64,000 nt of DNA from Cylindrotheca closterium (lineage: Eukaryota > Bacillariophyta > Bacillariophyceae > Bacillariales > Bacillariaceae): NCBI GenBank assembly GCA_933822405.4, contig CAKOGP040001903.1, forward strand, positions 39,621 to 103,620, in the 5' to 3' direction. Under the pieces are notes generated by a model. That model saw nothing but the letters and a program-made list of their open reading frames with translations, made no database searches and was not told where the DNA came from. The position numbers and the translations under genes were made by a program. Below are positions 11,584 to 21,180 of this stretch, one piece after another (the stretch's first letter is position 1; each line of letters starts with the position of its first letter).

Positions 11584-14208
11584 TCAATCTTTGGATTCTG
11601 GTGTGAAATACACCAACGAAAAACGCTCTCCGGCAAATGGGTTGGTCCAATGGCGCAACTTCCACCCGTCAAAGACCAAAGGTTTGTATTGGATGTCAAA
11701 GGCATCGCCTTCGACCCTCAATTCCCCACCGACATAATCTCCCAATCCAACAATCATGGACAACTTTTGGCCAGCACCTCTTCCACTATCGACATGAGGA
11801 GTGAATTGGGCGTTGCAGTTGACAGCACAGTGCGATGATGGTTGCCGCCCTTGTAGGCTGGCTGGTGTTGTCACCTCTTCAACGGTGATTTTATGAGTAG
11901 CACCAGTATTCTCAGATTCGGCAAGATTGGATTCTAGATCAAATACAGCTTCCACCAACTCTGGAAAGAGTTTGTTGCCAAGTGGCAAGTTGTCCCAATT
12001 CTGCTGAACTTTTGGATTAACAATCGTAAAGGAACCATTTTGTCGCGAAGGAGTACCGCTACTGTGTTCGCTGTCGCTACCGTCGTCTGCCTTGTCTTGA
12101 CGAAGAATCACTGTCGATCGAGCCACGGATGTCTCCGGCCAGATATTGAGTGACTTGATCCGACGTAATTCGGACAACACTGGATAATATAGCTTGGAAT
12201 ATGTGAATGGAGAAGTATTCATGGGATTCTTGGAAGAAGCCACCACTTTTCCTTGCTCCAAAAGTTCCGTTCGGATCCGAGGAGCAATCTCTTGAGACAA
12301 GCCTTTCAACCACATAGACTCGTTCTCGAGCGCTAGCTTGGCTTGCTCTTCATTCCGTTCCAACAGTGCATTCATGGCCCATCCTATTCCGTCGACTTCT
12401 GAAGGAGCTAGCTGGACTATTTGTCGAGTATCATGTGTTTCAAAGAAGGGACGTCCGTTGCTTTGGAGTTCATCAAAATGATACCGGACAGTGCTGAGTA
12501 TCAGCCGGTTCGGTGGTGCCAATGGAGTTTCAATTGCAGTATCACCGTTGGTAGCCAATGCAATGAAATCGGGTGGCAGCCAGGAATGTGTCATGGCCAC
12601 GGCACTGCCCACAATTCGTCGGATTTGCTCCTTGACAAATCCATCTCCACGGAATTCAATGATTGCCACCATCCTTTCTTCCTGTTCTCCCTCTTGACCA
12701 TCTTGCTTTAGAGGTGTCTCCACAAAGAAATCCACAATTCGAGCCTTATCGACGGCCCTCCAAACGGGTTCATTGTTAGGACTAGCATTTCCCTTCAAGG
12801 CAGGATCTGCAAAGTTATGCCAAGGTCGCTTGGAGCGAGCGGCAAGGGCACCAAATCGTCCAGTGGCCAATCGCAATTTGTGTTGTTTGTGGTCGGATCG
12901 TATTTGCTCTGGCGAAGCCTTTTCGCTTTCGGCACTTCTCAAGGCTTCCTTTAGTCGTCTGAGACTATCTGGTGGTTTATTTTTGAGCTTTTTGTTTTGA
13001 TGAAATTGTCGTGCTTGACGTGTTGGATTAACATCATCTGCGGAAGAGGACTGCCACCATGCTCTCATGGCATCTTCTTCTGGAAGCCAAGATAATGGTA
13101 AAAGATAGTGATAGATATATTGTGTGGCACTCTTTTCGGCGTGCAATTTCGCGGCCCTCTTGGTGCCTAGTATTTGGAGATCAAAGAGTTCTGCTTGGGG
13201 TATCTGATGTTTCAATTTTGCACGCGTCAGGTTTCCAACCTTGGTCCAGAAATCCGTTTGCTTTTCCATTGATTCCTTCTTTATCACCTTTGGTAACATT
13301 AAATTGACAAACAAGACATCACCATTGGCAGCGCATCCTTCTTCTTGTTTCAGTGCCATTCGTCGCAGTTTGGCCAAACTTGCTTGAGTCGATCCCATAA
13401 TCTCCAGTTTTTCCAGAGTATCCGTATCATGGTCATACCAATTCTGTACAACTTCTTTTAACGACTCCACTATAGCACCTTGTAGGACTTTCCCGACAGT
13501 TTCCGCCAGAGTGGACTCCTCCTCATTGTCGTCGTCTTCTTCTTCGTCGTCGCCGTCATCATGTTTGGGAGACTTATTGTTGCTGTCGTCGTAGTATCCA
13601 AATCGCAATGCCACCGACTCTTTCACGATGGACAATAATAATCTTCGATCACTCTGTTTATTCTTGTTGGTAGAATAAATATTCGAACGAGCTGAATGAT
13701 CATCAGCATGCTCGAGGGAACAGATTGGATCATTTCTCAAGTGTCGAAACAAGGCATTCCGTGTCTCAAAGGTTTGGGAACAATAGGAACAAGAAGACGA
13801 ATGACTGGTGGTGGTGTTGGTGGTAGTCGTAGTAGCGCTACTGCATGATGCTGTTGATGCTGCTGTTGATGCTGCTACTGGTGCTGATTGCTGTGTTGGC
13901 GAGAACAACAATGATAAACTGCTATTCTCATCGTTTCGTGGCGCTGTTGGATTCATCTCTTGTTCCTGTCCCGTGGTAGAACCAACCATCCAAGAACGAC
14001 TTGACCATGGTGTTGTCATTGTTGGGTAGTACCTTCGTCGTCTGGTCGTTATTATTGTTCTCGTTGTTCTCGTTGTTCTCGTTGTTATTGATTGCGATGA
14101 GGAGGAAGAAGAAAACGAAAGGACCGGCTGCACATTACATAATAGCAGATGGAACAATGCCAATAATAGGATAACAATGTAACTGTGGGTACTTTGCCCA
14201 ATCCGCAT
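11584..14208 (-). CDS. Fusion of a TruA-like pseudouridine synthase and a 2-oxoglutarate/Fe(II) dioxygenase
   Basis: 874 residues from the ATG at 14208. The N-terminus is a signal-peptide-like hydrophobic stretch (about 8-30) ending VLSFSS, followed by a Ser/Thr/Arg-rich region. This resembles a diatom bipartite plastid presequence with Phe after the cleavage site. A C2HC zinc-finger-like unit follows (C140, C143, H156, C163). The middle (about 190-640) matches TruA/Pus1: a YIYHYLLPL strand, HNF, and FRGDGFVKEQIRRIVGSAVA. The segment where R-T/C-D-A/K-G carries the catalytic Asp reads GSTQAS, without Asp. The C-terminal about 110 residues are a dioxygenase fold: HVD (H805, D807), GLGDYVGGEL, distal H853 in LRHWTNPFAGERFSLVYF, and R862 for the 2-oxoglutarate carboxylate. 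The layout of that end resembles TET/JBP-type base dioxygenases, but prolyl-hydroxylase-like families are possible. The RNA or protein substrate is unknown. Confidence 0.82.
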   Translation of the reverse strand: MRIGQSTHSYIVILLLALFHLLLCNVQPVLSFSSSSSSQSITTRTTRTTRTIITTRRRRYYPTMTTPWSSRSWMVGSTTGQEQEMNPTAPRNDENSSLSLLFSPTQQSAPVAASTAASTASCSSATTTTTNTTTSHSSSCSYCSQTFETRNALFRHLRNDPICSLEHADDHSARSNIYSTNKNKQSDRRLLLSIVKESVALRFGYYDDSNNKSPKHDDGDDEEEDDDNEEESTLAETVGKVLQGAIVESLKEVVQNWYDHDTDTLEKLEIMGSTQASLAKLRRMALKQEEGCAANGDVLFVNLMLPKVIKKESMEKQTDFWTKVGNLTRAKLKHQIPQAELFDLQILGTKRAAKLHAEKSATQYIYHYLLPLSWLPEEDAMRAWWQSSSADDVNPTRQARQFHQNKKLKNKPPDSLRRLKEALRSAESEKASPEQIRSDHKQHKLRLATGRFGALAARSKRPWHNFADPALKGNASPNNEPVWRAVDKARIVDFFVETPLKQDGQEGEQEERMVAIIEFRGDGFVKEQIRRIVGSAVAMTHSWLPPDFIALATNGDTAIETPLAPPNRLILSTVRYHFDELQSNGRPFFETHDTRQIVQLAPSEVDGIGWAMNALLERNEEQAKLALENESMWLKGLSQEIAPRIRTELLEQGKVVASSKNPMNTSPFTYSKLYYPVLSELRRIKSLNIWPETSVARSTVILRQDKADDGSDSEHSSGTPSRQNGSFTIVNPKVQQNWDNLPLGNKLFPELVEAVFDLESNLAESENTGATHKITVEEVTTPASLQGRQPSSHCAVNCNAQFTPHVDSGRGAGQKLSMIVGLGDYVGGELRVEGDAFDIQYKPLVFDGWKLRHWTNPFAGERFSLVYFTPESKD

Positions 14209-14554
14209 TATTGTGTATATGACTCTAGAGAGCAACACGATGTATGCAGACAGTATATATTAATGTATGATATATGTTTTCTGGTGGAAGCAAATAATAA
14301 AATCGAAATAAAATACTGATGATGCGCATAATATATGTGATGGTTTTGGATGCACGTCTGTGCGTTTGCCGACAAAATTGGTACTAACAAAGTTTCTCGA
14401 TGGATGAACTCGGGGCCTTCCATATTGTTTTCAATCATCTGGAGTTTAGTGTACATAGTAATAATGTCCTACAATAATAGAATAATAATAATAATAATAA
14501 TAATCATGATGATAATAATAACTCTTATTGCATTAGGATGCCTTTTTCTATGAT
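14209..14554. other. Intergenic region with an ATA microsatellite
   Basis: 5' flank of the fusion gene and 3' flank of the Bmt2-like gene. (AAT)n repeats run at about 14474-14502. No gene seen. Confidence 0.6.
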
Positions 14555-15985
14555 TCATTTCTCGTCCCTATTCTTGCTACTCTTGAGAATGACTGCAAAG
14601 TTGTTTCGTTTGGCACCGGGTTTGGGAGGTTGCAATCGTTTCATTTCATGAGACCCATAGTCAAAGGTCTTGGTTTTGACGTCATAGCAATACTTTGGTT
14701 CTTTCTGATTTGTGTCCTTTGATTTTGAATCTTTTGAATCAATGTCAATACGACCATCACGCTTGCGTCGTCGTCGTCGTCGTCGTCGTTGAAAGGCCAA
14801 TAGAATCAATTTGGAGGAACGCTTCGTTTCCACCAGTTCCAAATGAAACAATTGGTTGGTCACAACTTCTTTGAATCGTTCTAGATCGCAATACCTTGAA
14901 TTGTCAAGGGAGGCCGACGGAAGTACCACGAATAACATTCCTGGAAGTCCATGTTGATCATTCTCGTCGTCGTCGTCGTCGCCACTCGTCATTTTCAATA
15001 GCCTCGGATCGGCCGCCAGGGCCAGCATGTCTCCTCGGAGTCTTGGGTCGCCTTGAAAATTCAAGACAAGAGACATGACAATGGCATCAAACGGCTTTGG
15101 TGGAGGCGCCTTCTTGTTCTTGTTCTTCTTCTTCTTTGCATCATCATCATCATTATTATCAACATCATCATTATTATTATCACCATCATTAGTAGGATTG
15201 CAGGCCATGTCGCGACCATTGCAAAATTCGTGGGCATAGTCCAAAAAGTCCACCTGCAAGACGGATTCATGTTGACCACCATGCAAATCAATGGGGACCG
15301 CATCGAGCCAATCGTCGTATCCACGATATTGATTGTCAATGGCACCGACGTCTAGAATCCGAAGTTTAGTAGTATTGTTGTTGTTGTTGTTGTTGTTGTT
15401 GGTGGTGGTGGTGTTGTTGCCTTTTGGTTCGTCGGTCTTGTTGTTCTTTACCTTTAATTCTTGCTGTTTCTTTAATAACAACAACAACAGGGGGACCACC
15501 CAATCGGCGCAGACAAATTTACTGGATTTGGCACCAAATAGGCTGGCTTTTTGATATCGATCTAGTCCACCCATGGCCTCTTGTTGCTGTTTGATAGAGT
15601 CGGCAATTCGTTGGCGTTCTGGTTCACTAATGGTCGTGTCGCGTTCGTTTTGTTCGAGCCGTTTGTTCAAGGTGTGGTATTGAGAAATGACGGCAAGGGA
15701 TTCGGCCGTGCTGGAAAATAATAATTCATGGGAAGCAGAAGCAGCAGAAGCAGTAGCAGCATGATGATGATGATGACGATTGTTTCGTTTTCGCTTCTTG
15801 TTGCGACTCAACGGATGATTCGTGTCCGCATTATTGTTGCCATGATTGTTGTTATTGTTATTATTGTTGTTATTGTTGTTATTGTTGGCAGCAGCAGCAG
15901 CAGCAGCGGCAGCTTTCTTGACCATGGAGGCGGCCGTCACACCCTGAACCAGAGGAATCGTTTTTCTTTTCCTTCTTTTGGGCAT
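14555..15985 (-). CDS. BMT2: Bmt2-like 25S rRNA adenine-N1 methyltransferase
   Basis: 476 residues, single exon. Yeast Bmt2 makes m1A in large-subunit rRNA in the nucleolus, using S-adenosylmethionine. Family landmarks in order: an ISQYHTLNKRLE helix, GGLDRYQKASLFG with Lys/Ser following, the SAM-binding strand LRILDVGAI, the D-I-x-L position read as PIDLHG, an acidic VDFLDY, DAIVMSLVLNF, DPRLRGDML, LFVVLPSASLDNSRY and a final LILLAF strand. The protein is inflated by low-complexity inserts: Ala/Asn runs near the N-terminus, an Asn/Thr run before the SAM strand, an Asp/Lys block in the middle and an Arg run near the C-terminus. All are encoded by trinucleotide repeats. A basic N-terminus (PKRRKRK) suits nucleolar import. 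Assignment rests on the strong motif series; yeast-equivalent site specificity is inferred. Confidence 0.88.
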   Translation of the reverse strand: MPKRRKRKTIPLVQGVTAASMVKKAAAAAAAAANNNNNNNNNNNNNNHGNNNADTNHPLSRNKKRKRNNRHHHHHAATASAASASHELLFSSTAESLAVISQYHTLNKRLEQNERDTTISEPERQRIADSIKQQQEAMGGLDRYQKASLFGAKSSKFVCADWVVPLLLLLLKKQQELKVKNNKTDEPKGNNTTTTNNNNNNNNNTTKLRILDVGAIDNQYRGYDDWLDAVPIDLHGGQHESVLQVDFLDYAHEFCNGRDMACNPTNDGDNNNDDVDNNDDDDAKKKKNKNKKAPPPKPFDAIVMSLVLNFQGDPRLRGDMLALAADPRLLKMTSGDDDDDENDQHGLPGMLFVVLPSASLDNSRYCDLERFKEVVTNQLFHLELVETKRSSKLILLAFQRRRRRRRRKRDGRIDIDSKDSKSKDTNQKEPKYCYDVKTKTFDYGSHEMKRLQPPKPGAKRNNFAVILKSSKNRDEK

Positions 15986-16523
15986 CTTCTTCTTCTTCTT
16001 CTTCTTCTTTTATGAATTAGAATAGAGTTGTAGCTTATAGTCGGTTGGATATGAATTGAATACTACCTACTATGTGTGAGAAGTTATTCAAAGTGATATA
16101 TTATAACAATTGGGACGATCCGAAAATCTGTTGGTGGTCGAAAATGAAAATTCGAAAACTGAATGCACGTCTGTAATACGTACGTTGGGATGGATAGGTA
16201 CTAACAAAGCTTCACGGCCAAGCAGAACTTCTCGCCGAAACAAACGATCCGATCAAAAAGATATTATTTATGGTCGCTTCAGAAACCGCATTGGAATTTT
16301 ATTTGTTGCGACGATCGACGAATAAACTTCAACATCCTCAGCAGCAGCAGCAGCAGCAGCAGTATCTTATCTTGGAATACTAGCTAGATATATTATATAT
16401 ACTGCGGGCACACCAGTCAGTCATTCATTGAATCAATTGCTACAGCAGCAACGACTCAATCAATAACAACTCAACGACTCAATCAATAACAACTTTTAAA
16501 ACTTAAAAAACTTAAAACAAGCA
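15986..16523. other. Divergent promoter region between Bmt2-like and metacaspase genes
   Basis: Contains a TTC run at about 15985-16009, a CAG run at about 16337-16361, a TATA-rich patch at about 16387-16400 and a tandem ACGACTCAATCAATAACAAC repeat at about 16448-16493 just before the metacaspase start. Confidence 0.6.
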
Positions 16524-16994
16524 ATGTTCGGAAAAGACGCACGACGCTTTGCCGGTCAAATCAGCGGTCAAGTGGAAAAGTTGGTCGGCGATCATTTGTC
16601 CAAAAAGGATGGCAATCGCAGCAAAACCGAAACTCCCACCGAACAGCTTGGATTGGTCGGCGGAAAGCGCAAGGCATTGTTTGTAGGAATCAATTACTTT
16701 GGTCAAAAGGGCGAACTCCGTGGTTGTCTGAACGATGTCAAGAACATTAAGGAGTTCCTCGAAGCCAATTATCCATTGGACGAAGTCATGGTGCTCACGG
16801 ATGATCAAACAGACGATCCGGATGGCATGCCTACCCGAGCCAACATTTTGAGAGGCTTTCAATGGTTAAGACAGGGAGCTACTTCTGGAGATTCCTTGAT
16901 TTTGCATTACTCTGGTCATGGAGGAAGTATCAAGGATGAAGATGGTGATGAAGAAGATGGTACGTAACGTGACTGTATATATCTATACATACGC

Positions 16995-17032
<38 letters not shown>

Positions 17033-17903
17033 AAATACACTTCTCTCTCTAACTTTGAACTTCTCTAACTTTACCTCATTTATACTATAGGTATGGATGA
17101 AACCTTGTGTCCTGTGGATTATGCCTCGGCTGGTATGATTGTCGACGATGAAGTTCATGCTGTGTTGGTCAAGGGATTGCCAAAGGTCAGTTTCATTATT
17201 GTCTTTGCATTATTGTTGCATTACAGTGTTGCATCAAATTGCAGTCTATTGCATCATTAGTACTGTGATCATTATTATCATACTTCATTCCTCTCACACT
17301 CACACACACACAAACTATTTTTCATGTCATTCCATTCCATTCATTCATTCCATTGCATTCATACTTTATATATTTCAGGGAGTCCGTTTGACGGCCATTA
17401 TGGATTGTTGTCACTCCGAATCCATGCTCGATCTACCCTTTATTTACAATGTCAATGGCGACTTGGAAATTGTGGAAAGCACCAAGGCCAAGGGAATTGC
17501 CAAAATGGTCGCCACGGGTGTCCGCTACGCCCTGGACGGTAACAAAAAGGCCTTGATGAGCAACCTCCAAACGGGCTTTAGCAGCCTCATGAACAAGGGC
17601 GGTGGCAGCGGCGACAAGAATGAGGCGGCACGCAAAAAGACCATGGAAACTCGAAGTACCGAAGCCGATGTCATTTCCTTTTCGGGATGCAAGGACAGTC
17701 AAACCAGTGCCGATGCTACCATTGGTGGAGAAGCAACCGGGGCCATGACCTATGCTCTCATTAAAACTCTCAAGGGTACCCATGTCATGGAATATACCGA
17801 CCTGCTGCGCACCATGAGACAAACTTTGGATGGGAAATACACTCAAGTCCCAATGATGAGTGCGGGACGCAGATTGAATTTGAGCAGTCAATTTAGTTTT
17901 TAG
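16524..17903 (+). CDS. Type I metacaspase, three exons
   Basis: Inferred exons are 16524-16959, 17091-17185 and 17379-17903 (GT-AG introns), 351 residues. This is a caspase-fold cysteine protease, in characterised relatives calcium-dependent with Arg/Lys specificity, linked to stress responses and cell death in phytoplankton. The p20 region carries KALFVGINYFGQKGELRGC, the catalytic His in HYSGHGG (H132) and the catalytic Cys in DCCHS (C188). The p10-like part with SFSGCKDSQTSADA lies C-terminal to p20, so the order is that of type I, not the p10-first type III enzymes also found in diatoms. There is no long prodomain. The residue after the CHS motif is Glu where Gly is usual (CHSG); otherwise the active site looks intact. 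Intron 1 contains a long GT dinucleotide repeat. Confidence 0.93.
16996..17030. repeat. GT dinucleotide repeat in metacaspase intron 1
   Basis: About 17 uninterrupted GT units lie within the first intron, starting 36 bases after the donor site. Confidence 0.97.
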
Positions 17904-17914
17904 ACTATATTACT

Positions 17915-17950
17915 AGTCCTAATAGTACTAAAGTTAGTACTATTAGGACT
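17915..17950 (+). promoter_or_regulatory. Perfect 16-bp hairpin in the metacaspase 3' region
   Basis: The 16-base arm at 17915-17930 is the exact reverse complement of 17935-17950, with an AAGT loop. It starts 12 bases after the metacaspase stop codon, so it should form a stable stem in the 3' untranslated region. Its function is unknown; transcript stability or 3' processing are possible roles, and it could also be a remnant of a small transposon end. Confidence 0.75.
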
Positions 17951-18238
17951 GTTATATTATATATATTGTCTTTTTCAAAAATGGTGATAGGACTAGTAGA
18001 GGACTAATGATGGTTGTTATGATAAATGATAGTTGGAATTGTTTGTTTTGTGATGACTATGATTGTTACTATATGAGAATGATATATGGATAGTGTCATG
18101 ATTCCATTCATGCAATGATCTAATATTCAATCCGTATAGTTTCATATATGCATTCATTCATTCAATTTCATTCATTCATTTAGTCATTTATATAGTTATC
18201 ATATCTTCACCATATGCAGATCCTAGCTTTGCGCACCT
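17951..18238. other. Spacer between convergent genes
   Basis: AT-rich sequence with TTCATTCATTC repeats near 18150-18182. No gene seen. Confidence 0.5.
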
Positions 18239-18919
18239 CTAAATCATGTTATCGACGGATTGGTAGTTGCCACCACCATCACCCGTTTCCCGAAACAATT
18301 CCGTGAACAGGTCGGGTTGCATGGTTTTGAAGGCCGTGGCGGCACCCAACAGGGCGGCCGTGACAAATCCCAAAAAGTGCGATCCCATGAAAACCCACAA
18401 ACAAAAAATGGTGATCCCATCCACGACGCAACGACCCTTGTAGGTAAACAAGGTTTCACCTTCTCCCAATACACCAGGAATGACTGGAAATTTGACCTGT
18501 TCGACGTACGTCATGGCCATGGGTGGTCGTCCGGTATAGACAAAGACCATGGCCATGTTGATCACAATCATTCCAGCACCAATCACCAAACGAAAGAAAT
18601 TGGGGGCTGGGAATCCTTGCAAGGCATACAATATACTTCGCAAGGAATTGCACTACAGGTATGCGTTTGGTATTATACAAATGGGAACAAGGGGAAAGAG
18701 AGAGAAGGAGAGAGAGAGAGAGAGAGAGTTGAAACCAACAACAAGCGTATACACATGTGGTTAGGGCGATTGATTCATCATTCAATCATCAGAGGAGAAC
18801 ATAGATGATAATCAATAATGCAAGATGAAGTACAAATTCATATTGATTGAACAACTTACCAAGTAAATGGTTGCCGATGCGGATCGGAATAGAGCTTGCT
18901 TTTGATTCAAATCTGGCAT
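18239..18919 (-). CDS. Small multi-spanning membrane protein of unknown function, two exons
   Basis: Inferred exons are 18919-18860 and 18652-18239; the donor GTAAGT and the acceptor after TGTAG join in phase 0 to give 157 residues beginning MPDLNQKQALF. Two clear hydrophobic segments are visible, at about 43-63 (RLVIGAGMIVINMAMVFVY) and about 103-128 (ITIFCLWVFMGSHFLGFV), plus a weaker one near the N-terminus. The C-terminal tail is hydrophilic and ends SVDNMI. I do not recognise the family; the size and layout resemble small Golgi/COPI-associated membrane proteins, but only loosely. It converges with the metacaspase gene, leaving about 335 bp between stops. Confidence 0.7.
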
Positions 18920-19482
18920 TTTTGCTGTTGTTTGTTTGTTTGTTTGTTTGTTTGTGTGCGTATGTGTGTGGTTGTGAGGTTTTTATCAAATGGTTCCGGA
19001 AGCAAATGAGTTGAAGTAATTTTGATTCAAAAAAGAGGAAGCTTCACAACAACGGTGGAAGGATATTCAGCTTGATGAAAGAGTTGATGCGGATGTGGAT
19101 GGATCAGTCCTTGATTATAGTGAAAATGAAATGGTCCTATATCGCCTGTTTGATGCTGAATATATGATAATCTCACTCGTGACTTTTTATATTGCGAGGA
19201 TGATGATTTCGTAAAGGAAGTCGAAGGATTCGACCATACATGGCCAAAAATTGGGCACGTGTTTGTACCTAAATAGAATTGAACGTGCTCGTCATTTCCA
19301 TAAGTAATCTGTCCATCAGACATCTGGGGCAGTCATTCCCAAGATCCACCCAAGCCATGGATGGATTTTTGCAACTCACCTTTTTGACGACGACGACGAA
19401 TATAATAGATATATATTACCACCATATTCGTTTCGCAAATGCATACACATACTGTATCTCATATACATCAAGATCATCAATC
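18920..19482. other. Divergent promoter region
   Basis: Lies between the small membrane protein and the TLDc gene. A GTTT repeat at about 18930-18955 sits just upstream of the small membrane protein. An open frame from 19279 runs into the TLDc gene, but its N-terminal 68 residues look like untranslated leader. Confidence 0.5.
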
Positions 19483-21075
19483 ATGGCGGCAACTACAACG
19501 TCATCACCCACAAGCGTAACAATGGAAGAACCGTACGCCTTGGATCATAAAGTCAGCAGTTTACGCCAAAGTATTTCCATGAAACGAAACACATCCAATC
19601 TTACTTCGGTGGAACGAATCTTTGTCGATGAAATCATGGAAGAGGGTGACGAGGAAGACTTGGAGGTTCTCTTGACCACGCTAGAAGACCAAACTCTATT
19701 TTTTGGGTCCTCGCATGGAAATGGTGAAGAAGGAAAGGAAATCATGTTAATGCTGGAACCACCCACCGGTCCCCAACACTTATTATTGAGAGGCCAACGA
19801 GGATCCATCTTGCGACAGCAAACGATTGAAAAACGCAGGTCCTGTCATCAACGAAATTCCTTATGGAGACGATCGTCCATGAAAAAGATGGATAGCTTTG
19901 GTAGTGCCAGCACCAATGAAAGAAATAGTTTTTCTGGAGGAAGTGGCGAATTCAGCGTGGCCAGCAGCAGTGGTGGTAATTCCATCAAACAGGGTGATCG
20001 GTCGTCGAGCAAAGTGGTGGGACCGCAATCCTTGTTTACCTTGGACGAATTCAAAGAGTTGGAAGCCTCCTATGGTCAAGATGAGGAGGAAGATCATGAT
20101 GAAAATGGCAAAATTGGCACACATAATGAAACGAAAGTGGAAGAATTGGTAGTACCCCAGACTACTAGTAGTACTGACAGCAGCGATTTGATCAAACGAG
20201 CCTCAAGAAACATTTACCTGGGAGAAGGTTTCGAAGTCGGAGCCGAAGATTTATTTAACATGTACTCGCAATCCATGCCTGACTATGATCCCTGGAGGGA
20301 CAATTTGGAAATGGACGAAGAAGGTCATCGATTTGATTTTACCATTCTTGGCACGTCACCCGACGACATTGATTCGCAGCCCCACGCACTGTCGCCACCG
20401 CAAATGTATGCCCTCCAGGAACATTTACCAATGGCTCGAAAAGGAGAGAGCTTTTGGCTCAAGTATTCCATGGTCCGAGATGGAGCATCCTTTTCTGCAC
20501 TCTTGCAACACGTCCGTGGAAGTCATCATACGGTCATGTGCATGGAAACCATTGATGGTGAAGTCTTTGGAGCCTTTTCGTCTACAACATGGTCCATTCA
20601 GCCAAACTACTTTGGAAATGGTGAATGCTTTTTGTGGAGAATGAAGAGCAATCGAGCCGAGGTCAATGGATTGTCACTCTACGAACAAGCCCAACAGGAA
20701 TCAGACATTGCCGTCTATCCATATGCTTACCGAAACGACTATTATCAATTGTGTCAACACGACCGCATTGGATTGGGAGGAGGTACTGCATCGGTACCGC
20801 AAGAGATTCAAGGAGAAATGGTAGAACCTAATCAACTTGGTTTTGGAATTATGTTCGAGGGATCGAACCTGCTGGAGGCCTCCAGTGCCCCCTGCCTCAC
20901 TTTTGGAAGTCCCTCCCTATCCATGATTCATTCAGATGGATCCAAGTTTGAATTGGTCAACTTGGAAGTGTGGGCCTTGACACCGTGTGTCACCATTGAA
21001 GAAGCACGACGACTGGAATGCCAACGATTATTCCTCAAGCGGAACCTTGTAAATAGTAATAGTACTATGCAATAG
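19483..21075 (+). CDS. TLDc domain protein
   Basis: 530 residues from the ATG at 19483, chosen because its context (TCATGGCG) is better than that of the in-frame ATG at 19279, whose extra residues have no protein-like conservation signal. The first about 230 residues are Ser- and acid-rich and probably disordered, with repeated Arg/Ser segments. The TLDc domain occupies roughly 300-520: LSPPQMYALQEHLPM, a LKYSMVRDGASF strand, EVFGAFSS, a GNGECFLW strand, NQLGFGIMFEGSN, then CLTFGSPSLS and LVNLEVWAL. TLDc proteins in animals (OXR1, NCOA7, TLDC1) act in oxidative-stress resistance and bind the vacuolar ATPase; whether that holds here is unknown. No LysM or EF-hand is seen. Confidence 0.87.
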   Translation: MAATTTSSPTSVTMEEPYALDHKVSSLRQSISMKRNTSNLTSVERIFVDEIMEEGDEEDLEVLLTTLEDQTLFFGSSHGNGEEGKEIMLMLEPPTGPQHLLLRGQRGSILRQQTIEKRRSCHQRNSLWRRSSMKKMDSFGSASTNERNSFSGGSGEFSVASSSGGNSIKQGDRSSSKVVGPQSLFTLDEFKELEASYGQDEEEDHDENGKIGTHNETKVEELVVPQTTSSTDSSDLIKRASRNIYLGEGFEVGAEDLFNMYSQSMPDYDPWRDNLEMDEEGHRFDFTILGTSPDDIDSQPHALSPPQMYALQEHLPMARKGESFWLKYSMVRDGASFSALLQHVRGSHHTVMCMETIDGEVFGAFSSTTWSIQPNYFGNGECFLWRMKSNRAEVNGLSLYEQAQQESDIAVYPYAYRNDYYQLCQHDRIGLGGGTASVPQEIQGEMVEPNQLGFGIMFEGSNLLEASSAPCLTFGSPSLSMIHSDGSKFELVNLEVWALTPCVTIEEARRLECQRLFLKRNLVNSNSTMQ

Positions 21076-21180
21076 TTTGCTATTCATGGTAACGAAGAGT
21101 TCCTTCTATTATTATCATGTACTGTCTACATTTTTTTTTAAATATCTCTAATCCTCTAGCTCCTTTTCTTGGGTCATTTT

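Noticed and set aside
19279..19482. N-terminal extension of the TLDc gene
   Set aside because: Open by chance; the start at 19483 has a better context and the extension has leader-like composition.
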